From Opitutaceae bacterium (GTDB lineage: Bacteria; Verrucomicrobiota; Verrucomicrobiia; Opitutales; Opitutaceae), in NCBI GenBank assembly GCA_028691845.1, contig JAQUYL010000025.1:1-35187 (forward strand): a stretch of 35,187 bases of DNA. The letters run 5' to 3'. Below are positions 11,560 through 19,758 of the stretch, piece after piece. Each line of letters begins with the position of its first letter. Positions within the stretch are counted from its first letter, which is position 1. The position numbers and the translations under genes are program-made. The notes under the pieces are model-generated. The model had not been told where the DNA came from. It did not search any database and saw nothing but the letters and a program-made list of their open reading frames with translations.

Positions 11560-12480
11560 GTTCCGGGGAGTAAGTTGTCTGTAACAAAAACGTGACAGAG
11601 TGCTGGGGATGAACATGTTTTGCCTCGTTCCTTGATAGAACAGTCGCAGTGCGGCGGCATGAAAAACCCGCCGAGAGCGCGACTGGGATAATCCCGGGCA
11701 ACCGGGGAAAGGATGGCTGTAACTGGTACGGGCATCCCCTCTGCGACGCAAGTCGCGACGAGGCAAATATCACCAGTTCCTCTGGACGGTGTCGCAACCG
11801 GTCCAGTAATGCGACTAGGAGCTGTGCGGCCAGGCGCGATGCTAGAAACCGCGTCCAAGCCGAGTTAGGTCCAGGGTCAGTTTCGGGCCCTGCACTGATA
11901 CAGTTACCCAGAGGGTTTCGGTTGCTACTGTATAACCAGGACGCAGCGACGTGTTTCGGCGAGTCCACCTCGCCAAAAGGCCCGGCCCGAAAAGGCGGGG
12001 CACGAAAGAAACATGACGCGGCGGGGAGCGGGCGAGTCTGGCAAAGCTCGCAAAACCTCCTCCTTGGGGCGGCGCGAAAAACCACGTCACCCAACTGCAA
12101 GTCGAAAGCAACCTGAGAGGTAAGAGGTCAGACCCGTTGCACGGGGCCAACGCCCGGCCAAAAGCCGGGGCCGTCCCCGTGGTCAAGGTGCTGGTGCGAA
12201 ATGCAGACGTTGCAGGCGTGCCGACACCCGTCCGGCGAGTTCACCATCGGCAGATGGAACCGAACCGGGCGTAGAGGCCTCACTCGATAGATTCCGATCT
12301 GAAAAGGTCGGAACGGTCCCGCTATGAGACCGAGACCTTCGCATGCCGCGGAGAGTAGCGTCGGGAAGCACACGGCCCGCGAAAGCGAGGCGCCCAATGT
12401 GTGCGAATGGGAAAGAGCGCGTGGCGAACGCCCACCCCCGATATTGGCCCGGGAACTTCGGTTCCCGGGCCATTTTCGTT
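11560..12480 (+). ncRNA. Candidate large structured non-coding RNA (unrecognised class)
   Basis: Roughly 0.85-0.92 kb between hrpB and typA has no convincing protein frame but many compact hairpins on the plus strand. Clear ones are CAGTCGC/GCGACTG (11641-11685) enclosing CGGCGG/CCGCCG; GCGAC-GCAA-GTCGC (11743-11756); CTGGAC/GTCCAG (11782-11806); TACAGT/ACTGTA (11899-11932); GGCGAG/CTCGCC (11958-11974); CCCGT/ACGGG (12133-12145); CCCGGC/GCCGGG (12153-12169); TTCCGATC/GGTCGGAA (12292-12313); and GCACAC/GTGTGC (12368-12404) enclosing CGC-GAAA-GCG. GNRA loops recur and the block ends at a strong intrinsic terminator. I looked for RNase P RNA, tmRNA, SRP RNA and group I and II introns. Only a GGTAAGAG element at 12119-12126 recalls RNase P, and the universal P4 strands are missing. 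The 5' end is a guess; 11560 to about 11640 are possible. Confidence 0.55.
12446..12480 (+). terminator. Intrinsic terminator with UUCG loop
   Basis: An 11-bp perfect stem, GGCCCGGGAAC and GTTCCCGGGCC, is capped by TTCG and followed by ATTTTCGTT. The T-rich side is downstream on the plus strand, so it ends transcription arriving from the hairpin-rich region, not from hrpB, which runs the other way. It lies 190 bases before typA, so it could also act as an attenuator in a longer typA leader. Confidence 0.85.
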
Positions 12481-12507
12481 AAAATGAGCCCCTTTTGTGA
12501 GTGTGCC

Positions 12508-12524
12508 GGGCGGATGCGCCGCCC
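12508..12524 (+). repeat. GC-rich hairpin in the typA upstream region
   Basis: GGGCGG and CCGCCC pair around ATGCG. It sits between the strong terminator and typA. It may be part of the typA 5' untranslated region; there is no T-run, so it is not a terminator. Confidence 0.4.
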
Positions 12525-12671
12525 GAAACCAACGTGTTGTCGATCCCCCGGCGCGCTGATCATGAGGATGTTGCCGATGGTAAAGGGACCCGCGGATTGG
12601 TTCCTCCTTGCCAAGCGGCAGGCAGAGGCGCACCTTTGACCTTTTGTCGGATTCCTACGCGCCGGCACATT

Positions 12672-14495
12672 ATGAACCACAACATCCGCAACATTGCCAT
12701 CATTGCCCACGTCGACCACGGCAAGACCACTCTGGTCGACAAGCTCCTCAAGGAGGGCGGCGTATTCCGCGCCAACCAGCAGGTCGAGGAGCGCGCCATG
12801 GACTCAATGGATCTCGAACGCGAAAAGGGCATTACGATCAAGGCCAAGAACACGTCGGTTCACTGGCACGACAAAATTATCAATATCGTCGACACCCCCG
12901 GACACGCCGACTTCGGCGGCGAAGTGGAACGCGCCCTGCGCATGGTGGATGGCGTGCTGCTCGTTGTTGACGCCTATGACGGCCCGCAGGCCCAGACCCG
13001 TTTCGTGCTCCGCAAGGCGCTGCAGCACGGCCTCAAGGTCATCATCGTCATCAACAAGATCGATCGCGATAATGCCGAACCGAAGAAAATGTACGATAAG
13101 GTTCAAGAACTGCTGCTCGAGTTGAATGCGAGCGAAGAGCAATTCGACGCCCCGGTCGTCTATGGTTCCGGTCGCGATGGTTACATGGTCGAGCACATCG
13201 GTGACGAGCAAAAGAGCATGGCGCCGCTGTTTGAGACCATTCTTGACCACATCCCCCCGCCTTTCGCCAAGCCCAACGAACCGTTCCATATGCTCGTCTC
13301 CAATATTGATTGGAGCGATTATGTAGGCCGCATTGCCGTGGGCAAGATTCTCGGCGGCAGCGTCCGGGTCGGCGACAACGTCTGGGTCATCCAGAACAAA
13401 GACGGCCAGCGCGTCCGGGCCAAGATCACCAAGGTCTTTGAGTACTCCGGCCTTCAAACCAGCGAGTCCACGGTGGGGTTCGCCGGCAATATTGTGGGCC
13501 TTTCCGGTTTCGAGGACATCGACATCGGTGACACCATCGCCGCCACCGAAGACGCGCATCCCCTGCCCTTTACCGCCGTCGATCCGCCGACACTCGAGAT
13601 GCAGATTGCCGTCAATGACGGCCCGCTCGTCGGCCGCGACGGCCGGCTGGTCACATCCCGCCAGATCCGCGACCGACTCTACAAGGAGGTCAAGACCAAC
13701 ATCTCCATCAGTGTCGAGGACACCGACACGGCCGCCGTGTTCAATATCAAAGCCCGCGGCGCCATGCAGATCGCGGTCCTTGTCGAGACGATGCGGCGCG
13801 AGGGTTTCGAACTGCTCGTCTCCCGCCCGACTGTGATAGTCAAGAAGGTCAATGGTCAGACTCACGAGCCTTATGAAACCCTATGGGTCGAGGTGCCGGA
13901 GGAATGTCTGGGTGCGGTCATGCAGAATCTGGCGAACCGGAAGGGCCAGATCACCCACATGGAGAAGCACGCTCACTCCACCATGATCGAGGCCACCATC
14001 ACCACACGCGGCCTGATCGGTTTTGAGATCGATCTCGTAAATGCCACCAGCGGCCGCGGCGTGATGTCGCATCTTTTCAAGGAATACGGCGCGTGGGTAG
14101 GCGAACTGACCACGCGCCTTACCGGCACGCTTGTCGCCACCGAGGCGGGTGAAACAACCGCCTACGCCCTCGAAGCCGTGCAGGAGCGCGGCAAGCTCTT
14201 CGTCGGGCCGGGCGAACTGGTCTACGAAGGCTGCATCGTGGGTGAAAATCCGCGCCAGGAAGACATTCCGGTCAATGCTGTCCGCGCGAAAAAGCTCACC
14301 AACTTTCGTTCCCAAGGCGAGGGCAAGGGCATCCAGCTCACCCCGCCGACGAAACTTTCGCTCGAACGCTCCATCGAATACATCGCCGCCGACGAATTCG
14401 TCGAGGTCACACCAAAGAACCTGCGCCTGCGCAAGCGCGTCCTCAAGGAAGTCGACCGCCGCAAACAGGAACGTGCCGCCCGCAAGGCGGAGTAA
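12672..14495 (+). CDS. typA: Ribosome-associated GTPase TypA/BipA
   Basis: A 607-residue translational GTPase, the same length as E. coli BipA. It binds the ribosome like EF-G and helps 50S assembly and translation under stress, including cold. The G domain starts at once: [12 protein letters not shown] (G1), the switch region with [11 protein letters not shown] (G2), [17 protein letters not shown] (G3), INKIDRD (G4), then the BipA domains, ending with a basic tail [23 protein letters not shown]. BipA-specific stretches include [13 protein letters not shown] and [23 protein letters not shown] use the ATG at 12672 ([17 protein letters not shown]) because it places the G1 motif correctly; the upstream frame is not conserved-looking. 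No strong Shine-Dalgarno sequence is visible. Confidence 0.97.
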   Translation: MNHNIRNIAIIAHVDHGKTTLVDKLLKEGGVFRANQQVEERAMDSMDLEREKGITIKAKNTSVHWHDKIINIVDTPGHADFGGEVERALRMVDGVLLVVDAYDGPQAQTRFVLRKALQHGLKVIIVINKIDRDNAEPKKMYDKVQELLLELNASEEQFDAPVVYGSGRDGYMVEHIGDEQKSMAPLFETILDHIPPPFAKPNEPFHMLVSNIDWSDYVGRIAVGKILGGSVRVGDNVWVIQNKDGQRVRAKITKVFEYSGLQTSESTVGFAGNIVGLSGFEDIDIGDTIAATEDAHPLPFTAVDPPTLEMQIAVNDGPLVGRDGRLVTSRQIRDRLYKEVKTNISISVEDTDTAAVFNIKARGAMQIAVLVETMRREGFELLVSRPTVIVKKVNGQTHEPYETLWVEVPEECLGAVMQNLANRKGQITHMEKHAHSTMIEATITTRGLIGFEIDLVNATSGRGVMSHLFKEYGAWVGELTTRLTGTLVATEAGETTAYALEAVQERGKLFVGPGELVYEGCIVGENPRQEDIPVNAVRAKKLTNFRSQGEGKGIQLTPPTKLSLERSIEYIAADEFVEVTPKNLRLRKRVLKEVDRRKQERAARKAE

Positions 14496-14524
14496 GGCGG
14501 GCTATCCTTGCCGAGTGACTCGCG

Positions 14525-14550
14525 AACCGCGCCTCCCACCGGCGCGGGTT
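14525..14550 (+). terminator. Probable typA terminator hairpin
   Basis: AACCGCGCC and GGCGCGGGTT pair, with one bulged base, around TCCCACC, 30 bases after the typA stop. The following sequence, TGCTGCTCTG, has only scattered T residues, so termination may be weak or need Rho. Confidence 0.45.
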
Positions 14551-14647
14551 TGCTGCTCTGCACTTTCAGTCATCGTGCTATCGGCTCTCGATGAGCGCCG
14601 ACTAAGGGGAAACCCTCCAGTGCCCACCTTGATGAGCAACGCGACCC

Positions 14648-14983
14648 TTAAGCGATCGCCGCGGACCGATTTCCCACGCGAGCCTGCGTTCTCGATAGGC
14701 CGGCAAACAGCCGCGACAGACCTGGGTGCGGTTTTCAATGGAATCACCTCGAAGGTGATCAGGCCCTCGCGGCCCAATGGCAGTGTGCCAAGGACGCAGT
14801 GGGCATCAGCCGCGTCGGAACACTCAACGATCAGCACCGCTTCGGATCGGACCTGCCGGGAATGGATTCCCCGCAGCACGCCCTGTTGCTGCGATTCCCG
14901 CACCGGTTGTTCCTCAGTCTTCAGATGGGGTTGAAAGGCAGCCGCCGGCCGGCTGTTTCCTTTTCCATGGCGAGGATTTTCAT
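14648..14983 (-). pseudogene. YciI/muconolactone-isomerase-like small protein, broken by two frameshifts
   Basis: Read on the minus strand, the ATG at 14983 gives MKILAMEKETAGRRLPF and then hits a stop. One frame over, the sequence continues as QPHLKTEEQPVRESQQQGVLRGI and then with the family-like core EAVLIVECSDAADAHCVLGTLPLGREGLITFEVIPL. After a second shift at about 14731-14737 the original frame resumes as KPHPGLSRLFAG and ends at 14648-14650. Joined, the three pieces make one protein of about 111 residues, resembling small ferredoxin-fold proteins related to YciI or muconolactone isomerase. The shifts are compensating, at short runs (CCCC/TTT and AAAA), so sequencing or assembly error is possible. 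It begins 41 bases after the RND pump gene on the same strand. The family name comes from recalled patterns. Confidence 0.6.
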
Positions 14984-15024
14984 TGCGCGGGGCCCATCTG
15001 CACGAGCCCAAATCTGCCATTCTC

Positions 15025-18000
15025 CTAGTGGTGGGTGTTGACTGCCACGAGGCTTTGCCGGACCTCTCGCTCGATTTCCGCCGCCTTGATCAGCCCGTGG
15101 GCGCTGGAATGTCCGGTAAACCGCACGCACCAGCGATCCATGAGCAGGTAGACGATGGGCACCACGAACAACGTGAGGAACGTCGCCACTGACAGGCCCC
15201 CAACCACCACAAGGCCCATCGACATGCGGGTCTCCGCACCGGCGCCGGTGGCAAAGGCAATTGGCACGGCTCCCAGCACCGTGCAGATCGCTGTCATGAT
15301 GATCGGACGAAAACGCAGCGTTGCCGCCTCGTAAACGGCATCGAACGCATTCCGCCCCTGCAATTGGAGCTGGTTGGCGAACTCGACAATAAGAATACCG
15401 TTCTTGGTCACTAGACCGATGAGCATGATGAGGCCAAAACGTGAATAGATATTGTCCGTGATGGGCGTGGTCCAGAAGCGCGTACAGTAGAGAGTCACCA
15501 GCCCTCCCGACACGGCCAGCACCACCCCAGTGAAAATCGTAAGGGGATGCAGCCACGACTCGAACTGCGCCGCCAGGACCAGGAAGGTAAAAACGAGCGC
15601 GAGGCCGAAAAGCATCCAGGTATCTCCGGCGCTCTCCACGAAGTCGCGCGTCTCGCCATCCCACGAATAGGTGTAGCCTGTTGGAAGAATCTCGCGCGCC
15701 ATGTCAATGAGACACGTCACCCCGTCGCTGAGTGTTTTCCCACCCGCGAGCGGGCCGGTGAGAGTGACGGAGCGCAGGCGGTTGAAGTGAGGATAATTCT
15801 CCGGGACCACGCTCTCGTCGCAGGTCACCAGATTGCTGAGCTGGACCAGCCGTCCCTCCTGCGATTTGACATAGATCCGGCTGAGATCTGAGGGAGTCAC
15901 GCGGCTGGCGTTCTCTATTTGTACCATGACGTCATACTGCTGGTTGCCCCGTTGAAACTCAGTCACGCGCCGGCCACCCATCAGCGATTCGAGGGAGGAG
16001 GCGATGTCCGAAATCGGCACCTTGAGGTCAGCCGCGCGGGCCCGGTCGATGCGCACCTGGAGCTGAGGCTTGCTCGGCGAGGGATCCAACCGGGGTTGAA
16101 AGAAAATCCCGCTCTGGCGCATCTCCTTTAGCATTTGGTTGCCAATCTTTTGGAGTTGGCTGAAGTCGCTGCCCTGCAGGATCATCGTTACTCCGGTCGC
16201 CCCACCGCGCTGGCCGAACGGTCGCACGGGATTCGGCACTGCCTGCCCACCCGTAATCTCCTGTCGAAACTTTTTCCGCAGCTCAGCCAGAACATCCTGG
16301 GTTTTGCGTGCGCGGTTCTCCCAAGGCTTGAGAGTGCCGTAGATGAAGACGCGGCCTTCGGTATAGCGATGATACGTGCGGTCAATCTCGGGAATCTGCA
16401 GGATCATTTGATCCATCTGCTTAGAATAAGTGATGGCGTACTCAGGGGTGGAGCCTACGGGAGGAATGAACGATGCGAAGAATATGCCCCGATCCTCCAC
16501 CGGCGTCAGCTCCCGCTGAAGCTTGGTGTAAAGCCACGGACCGACCAGGGCGAAGACCAGAGACAACCCGAGAACGATCACTCGGTGCCGGATGGAGCCT
16601 TTGAGGGACAGCGCATATCCTTGGTTCAGTTTGCTGAACACCGGCTCGGTAACCCGGTATAACCAGCCATGACGCACTTGATGATCGCCCACCCTCACCC
16701 TCAGCATGCGTGAGCACAGCATGGGCGTCAGCGTCAGCGCGACAAACGCCGACACCAACACCGACACCGCCAGCGTCAGCCCAAATTCATAGAACAACCG
16801 TCCGGTCTGGCCCGACTGAAACGCCACGGGCACAAAAACCGCCACCAGGGTCAGGGTCGTGGCGATGACGGCAAAGGCCACCTGACGGGCGCCAAACAAC
16901 GCCGCGTGAATGACCCCCTCGCCCCGCTCAATGCGGCGGTAGATGTTTTCCAGCACCACAATCGCATCGTCGACCACGAGGCCGACCGAGAGCACCAGGG
17001 CGAGCAAGGTGAGCACATTGACGGTAAAGCCCAGCGCGTACATGATGCCAAAAGTGCCGACGACCGACACAGGGATGGCCAGCAGCGGGATGAAGGTCGC
17101 CCGCCAGTCGCGCAAAAACAGAAATATCGTCAAAATAACCAGCAGCATGGCCTCCCACAGCGTATTATAGACTTCGCGCACCGAACGGTCGACAAACACG
17201 CTCGTGTCAAAGCTGACGTTCAAGTCCACGCCCGCCGGCAATTCGTGGCGAATGGTGGGCAGGAGCGCCTTGATGTTGTTGGCCATATCGAGCAGGTTGG
17301 CCTGCGATTGTCGCAGCACCTGGATGCCGACGGCGGGGGTACCCTTGAAAAACGCGTAATTGCGATAATCGTTCGGGCCCAGCTCCACCCGGCCCACGTC
17401 GGAAAACTTCACCTGGGAATCACCCCGCGTCACCAGTACGAGATTTTCAAACTCGACCACTTCGGACAGGTTGCCCTCGACCCGCACCGTGAACTCACGC
17501 GAGTCGGACTCGATCCGGCCGCCCGGGATTTCCACATTCTGCTGGCGCAGGGCGCGCTCCACATCGGCGACGGTCAGATTGTAGGCCGCGAGCCGGTCGG
17601 AGTCGATCCAGAGGCGCATCGCATAGCGCGGACCACGAACCTGAATCGTTCCCACGCCAGGCACGGTCTGGATGCGCTGCACTACGAGGCGCTCGGCCAG
17701 ATCGTAGAGATCGAGGCGCGACTGGCGATCCGAAGTGAGCGTAAGCGAAAGAACCGGATTGGTGTCGACGTCGGTCTTGGAAACCTGCGTTTCCCGGGCT
17801 TCCTCCGGCAGGCGGTGACGCGCCCGACCGACCCGGTCACGCACGTCGTTGGCAGCGTCGCTAATGTCGCGACTGAGATCGAATTCAACCAAGATAAAAG
17901 ATTGCTCCTCGCTCGATCTGGAACGAAGCACGCGAATGCCGTCGATGGAGGAGATTTCCTTTTCCAACGGCTCGGTGATCTTTGATTCCACGACCTCCGC

Positions 18001-18165
18001 TGATGCACCCGGATAGTCAGTTTCGACCGAAACCACCGGCGAATCGGTGTTCGGATATTCGCGCACGGGCAGCTTCTGAAAGGAGAGCGTGCCGACCAGC
18101 ACGATAATGATCGACGCCACCAGGCAGATGACCGGCCGCTTGATGGAGAGATCGGACAGAATCAT
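15025..18165 (-). CDS. RND efflux pump inner-membrane transporter (HAE1/AcrB type)
   Basis: A 1046-residue resistance-nodulation-division transporter of the hydrophobe/amphiphile efflux class. It would export drugs, detergents or metabolites using proton motive force as a trimer spanning inner membrane and periplasm. The N-terminus MILSDLSIKRPVICLVASIIIVLVG is the usual first transmembrane segment. The proton-relay aspartates lie in the fourth segment, LSVGLVVDDAIVVLENIYRRIE. Two large periplasmic loops carry family motifs such as YPGASAEVVESKITEPLEKEI and PVREYPNTDSP. The closing segments include AICTVLGAVPIAFATGAGAETRMSMGLVVVGGL. Its start overlaps the stop of the adaptor gene by 4 bases, so translation is probably coupled. 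No outer-membrane TolC-type gene is in the window. Substrate unknown. Confidence 0.95.
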   Translation of the reverse strand: MILSDLSIKRPVICLVASIIIVLVGTLSFQKLPVREYPNTDSPVVSVETDYPGASAEVVESKITEPLEKEISSIDGIRVLRSRSSEEQSFILVEFDLSRDISDAANDVRDRVGRARHRLPEEARETQVSKTDVDTNPVLSLTLTSDRQSRLDLYDLAERLVVQRIQTVPGVGTIQVRGPRYAMRLWIDSDRLAAYNLTVADVERALRQQNVEIPGGRIESDSREFTVRVEGNLSEVVEFENLVLVTRGDSQVKFSDVGRVELGPNDYRNYAFFKGTPAVGIQVLRQSQANLLDMANNIKALLPTIRHELPAGVDLNVSFDTSVFVDRSVREVYNTLWEAMLLVILTIFLFLRDWRATFIPLLAIPVSVVGTFGIMYALGFTVNVLTLLALVLSVGLVVDDAIVVLENIYRRIERGEGVIHAALFGARQVAFAVIATTLTLVAVFVPVAFQSGQTGRLFYEFGLTLAVSVLVSAFVALTLTPMLCSRMLRVRVGDHQVRHGWLYRVTEPVFSKLNQGYALSLKGSIRHRVIVLGLSLVFALVGPWLYTKLQRELTPVEDRGIFFASFIPPVGSTPEYAITYSKQMDQMILQIPEIDRTYHRYTEGRVFIYGTLKPWENRARKTQDVLAELRKKFRQEITGGQAVPNPVRPFGQRGGATGVTMILQGSDFSQLQKIGNQMLKEMRQSGIFFQPRLDPSPSKPQLQVRIDRARAADLKVPISDIASSLESLMGGRRVTEFQRGNQQYDVMVQIENASRVTPSDLSRIYVKSQEGRLVQLSNLVTCDESVVPENYPHFNRLRSVTLTGPLAGGKTLSDGVTCLIDMAREILPTGYTYSWDGETRDFVESAGDTWMLFGLALVFTFLVLAAQFESWLHPLTIFTGVVLAVSGGLVTLYCTRFWTTPITDNIYSRFGLIMLIGLVTKNGILIVEFANQLQLQGRNAFDAVYEAATLRFRPIIMTAICTVLGAVPIAFATGAGAETRMSMGLVVVGGLSVATFLTLFVVPIVYLLMDRWCVRFTGHSSAHGLIKAAEIEREVRQSLVAVNTHH

Positions 18166-19304
18166 GGCTGGTCCGTTGTCTTGTATTGCGAGTGCGCCGG
18201 CCGCGGTTCAAGCAGGGCGCCAGGGTACAAGATCAACGAACCCACCCCCGACGCAACCACCCGATCGCTGTCGGTGAGTCGGCCGGCGATCGGCTCCACC
18301 GCGACGTACCCCATGGCCCGCGCTCCTAACCGTACCGCGACAAACTCGGCCACGGGATTTGCAGGATCACCGCGCACCGCAATCAGCCGCGCGCCGGAGG
18401 GCGTCATCAGGATCGCCCCCTCGGGCGCCGTCAGCGCCCCCTTGGTCACGGACAGCACCAGTTCGACATTGGCGAACATGCCCGGTTTTAGCCACTCGGG
18501 CGCGTTGTCCAAATAGCCCTTGGCCTGGCTTGAGCGTGTCGCCCGGTCGATGGATGAACTGACGAAATAAATCTCGCCCGGCACCTTTTCATCGGACCGT
18601 CCGGCTTCGCTGGTCCGCGCGTTGACGACGAACCTCGAGCCTGCCGCAATCTTCGCCAGAAAGCGTTCGGGAACCTCGAACTCGATCTTCATCCGGCTGA
18701 GATCATCGATGGTCGTGACCACGGACTGTGGATTCACATAATCACCCGGCGAAATCGAACGGGCTCCGACCATGCCATCAAACGGGGCCTTGATCTCAGT
18801 GCGCGCCAGCCGCACCTGCACGAGGTCGAGGTCGGATTTGGCTGCGGACGCCTCGCTGCGAGCGCGGTCTACGTCGGCCTGGGTGTTGGACTGGGTCTGG
18901 CGGAGATTCTCGGCGCGCTGGAGGTTGAGCTGGGCGAGTTCGTAACGCGCCTGACTCTGCGCCTCCTGCGCACGAAACTCGGCGTCGTCGATCTTTAGCA
19001 GCAGGTCGCCCTGCTTCACCCGCTGCCCCTCGTCGAAGTGAATCGAGCGCACGAGTCCGGTGAGTTCGGGCCGGATAGTCGCGGATTCATTGGCGGCCAG
19101 CGAACCGATGACGCTGAGGGTTTCCACCAGATCGCGCCGGACGATGGTCGCCACTTCAACCGGCTGCTTCTGGGCGGCTGGAGAGGCGTCGCCGGGACTA
19201 CTGCCCGCAGCACCGGCGTCCTGCTTCCCGCATGCAGACAGCAGGAGCGGCATAAGCACGGTCAGGACCCGGCAGATGCGCTGGTAGCACGCTAAAGAAG
19301 GCAT
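18162..19304 (-). CDS. RND efflux periplasmic adaptor lipoprotein (AcrA type)
   Basis: A 380-residue membrane-fusion protein. The N-terminus MPSLACYQRICRVLTVLMPLLLSACGKQ is a lipoprotein signal with lipobox LLSAC, so the mature protein would be acylated on that cysteine. The biotinyl-lipoyl-like part includes SLAANESATIRPELTGLVRSIHFDEGQRVKQGDLLLKIDD. The following hairpin (AQEAQSQARYELAQLNLQRAENLRQTQSNTQADVDRARSEASAAKSDL) is a typical coiled coil that docks an outer-membrane channel. LARTEIKAPFDGMVGARSISPGDYV then closes the lipoyl domain. I start at the ATG at 19304 since it gives the signal peptide; the longer frame adds 48 cysteine- and arginine-rich residues. It lies 59 bases after gcvH and overlaps the pump gene by 4 bases. 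Confidence 0.94.
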   Translation of the reverse strand: MPSLACYQRICRVLTVLMPLLLSACGKQDAGAAGSSPGDASPAAQKQPVEVATIVRRDLVETLSVIGSLAANESATIRPELTGLVRSIHFDEGQRVKQGDLLLKIDDAEFRAQEAQSQARYELAQLNLQRAENLRQTQSNTQADVDRARSEASAAKSDLDLVQVRLARTEIKAPFDGMVGARSISPGDYVNPQSVVTTIDDLSRMKIEFEVPERFLAKIAAGSRFVVNARTSEAGRSDEKVPGEIYFVSSSIDRATRSSQAKGYLDNAPEWLKPGMFANVELVLSVTKGALTAPEGAILMTPSGARLIAVRGDPANPVAEFVAVRLGARAMGYVAVEPIAGRLTDSDRVVASGVGSLILYPGALLEPRPAHSQYKTTDQP

Positions 19305-19363
19305 GGCTGTCGTTTTTGATTGGGGCGCGCGTTCCGTTGCGGGGGGATAAAGCGGGCGATGGC

Positions 19364-19747
19364 TCAGCCGGTGAGTTTGCCGTAGTCGGCGGCAGATAGG
19401 AGCGTGTCGGCAGCAGCAGGATCGGCTAGTTGGATCTTCAACATCCACCCGTCCGCATAGGGGGCGGAGTTAACCTTCTCGGGATTTGCCGCCAGCATTT
19501 CGTTTACAGCTAGGACTGTTCCGGCCACTGGCGCATAAAGGTCGGAGGCGGCTTTGACCGATTCGACCACGCCGAAGGATTCGCCGGCCTTGAGCGCCGC
19601 GCCGACTTTCGGCAGTTGGACAAAGGTGATGTCGCCAAGGCTGTTTTGTGCGTATTCCGTGATGCCCACCAGTGCGGTGCCATCGGACGCCAGTTTCAGC
19701 CACTCATGGGACTTGGCGTATTTAAGATCATTGGGAGGATTGCTCAT
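19364..19747 (-). CDS. gcvH: Glycine cleavage system H protein
   Basis: A 127-residue lipoyl carrier protein that shuttles the aminomethyl group between GcvP, GcvT and the lipoamide dehydrogenase. The sequence KYAKSHEWLKLASDGTALVGITEYAQNSLGDITFVQLPKVG is the conserved N-terminal half. The lipoylated lysine lies in GVVESVKAASDLYAPVAG (the K of SVKA). The C-terminal GWMLKIQLADP is also typical. It follows gcvT by 11 bases. The usual partner gcvP is not downstream; efflux genes occupy that place instead. Confidence 0.96.
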   Translation of the reverse strand: MSNPPNDLKYAKSHEWLKLASDGTALVGITEYAQNSLGDITFVQLPKVGAALKAGESFGVVESVKAASDLYAPVAGTVLAVNEMLAANPEKVNSAPYADGWMLKIQLADPAAADTLLSAADYGKLTG

Positions 19748-19758
19748 GGGATTTGATT

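Noticed and set aside
11336..12100. 254-codon minus-strand open frame over the hairpin-rich region
   Set aside because: It overlaps the start of hrpB, has an arginine- and cysteine-rich composition typical of non-coding GC-rich DNA, and resembles no family.
11560..12480. RNase P RNA
   Set aside because: Only a GGTAAGAG element (12119-12126) fits. The nearly universal GAGGAAAGTC and ACAGAA-type P4 strands are missing from both strands.
11560..12480. tmRNA, SRP RNA, or group I/II intron
   Set aside because: No tRNA-like ends or tag sequence, no SRP GGAAG/GCAGCC core, and no domain V or group I P7 signature could be found.
14502..15020. Intact 172-residue protein
   Set aside because: Only its middle resembles a protein family; the matching N- and C-termini lie in another frame, so a frameshifted shorter gene explains it better.
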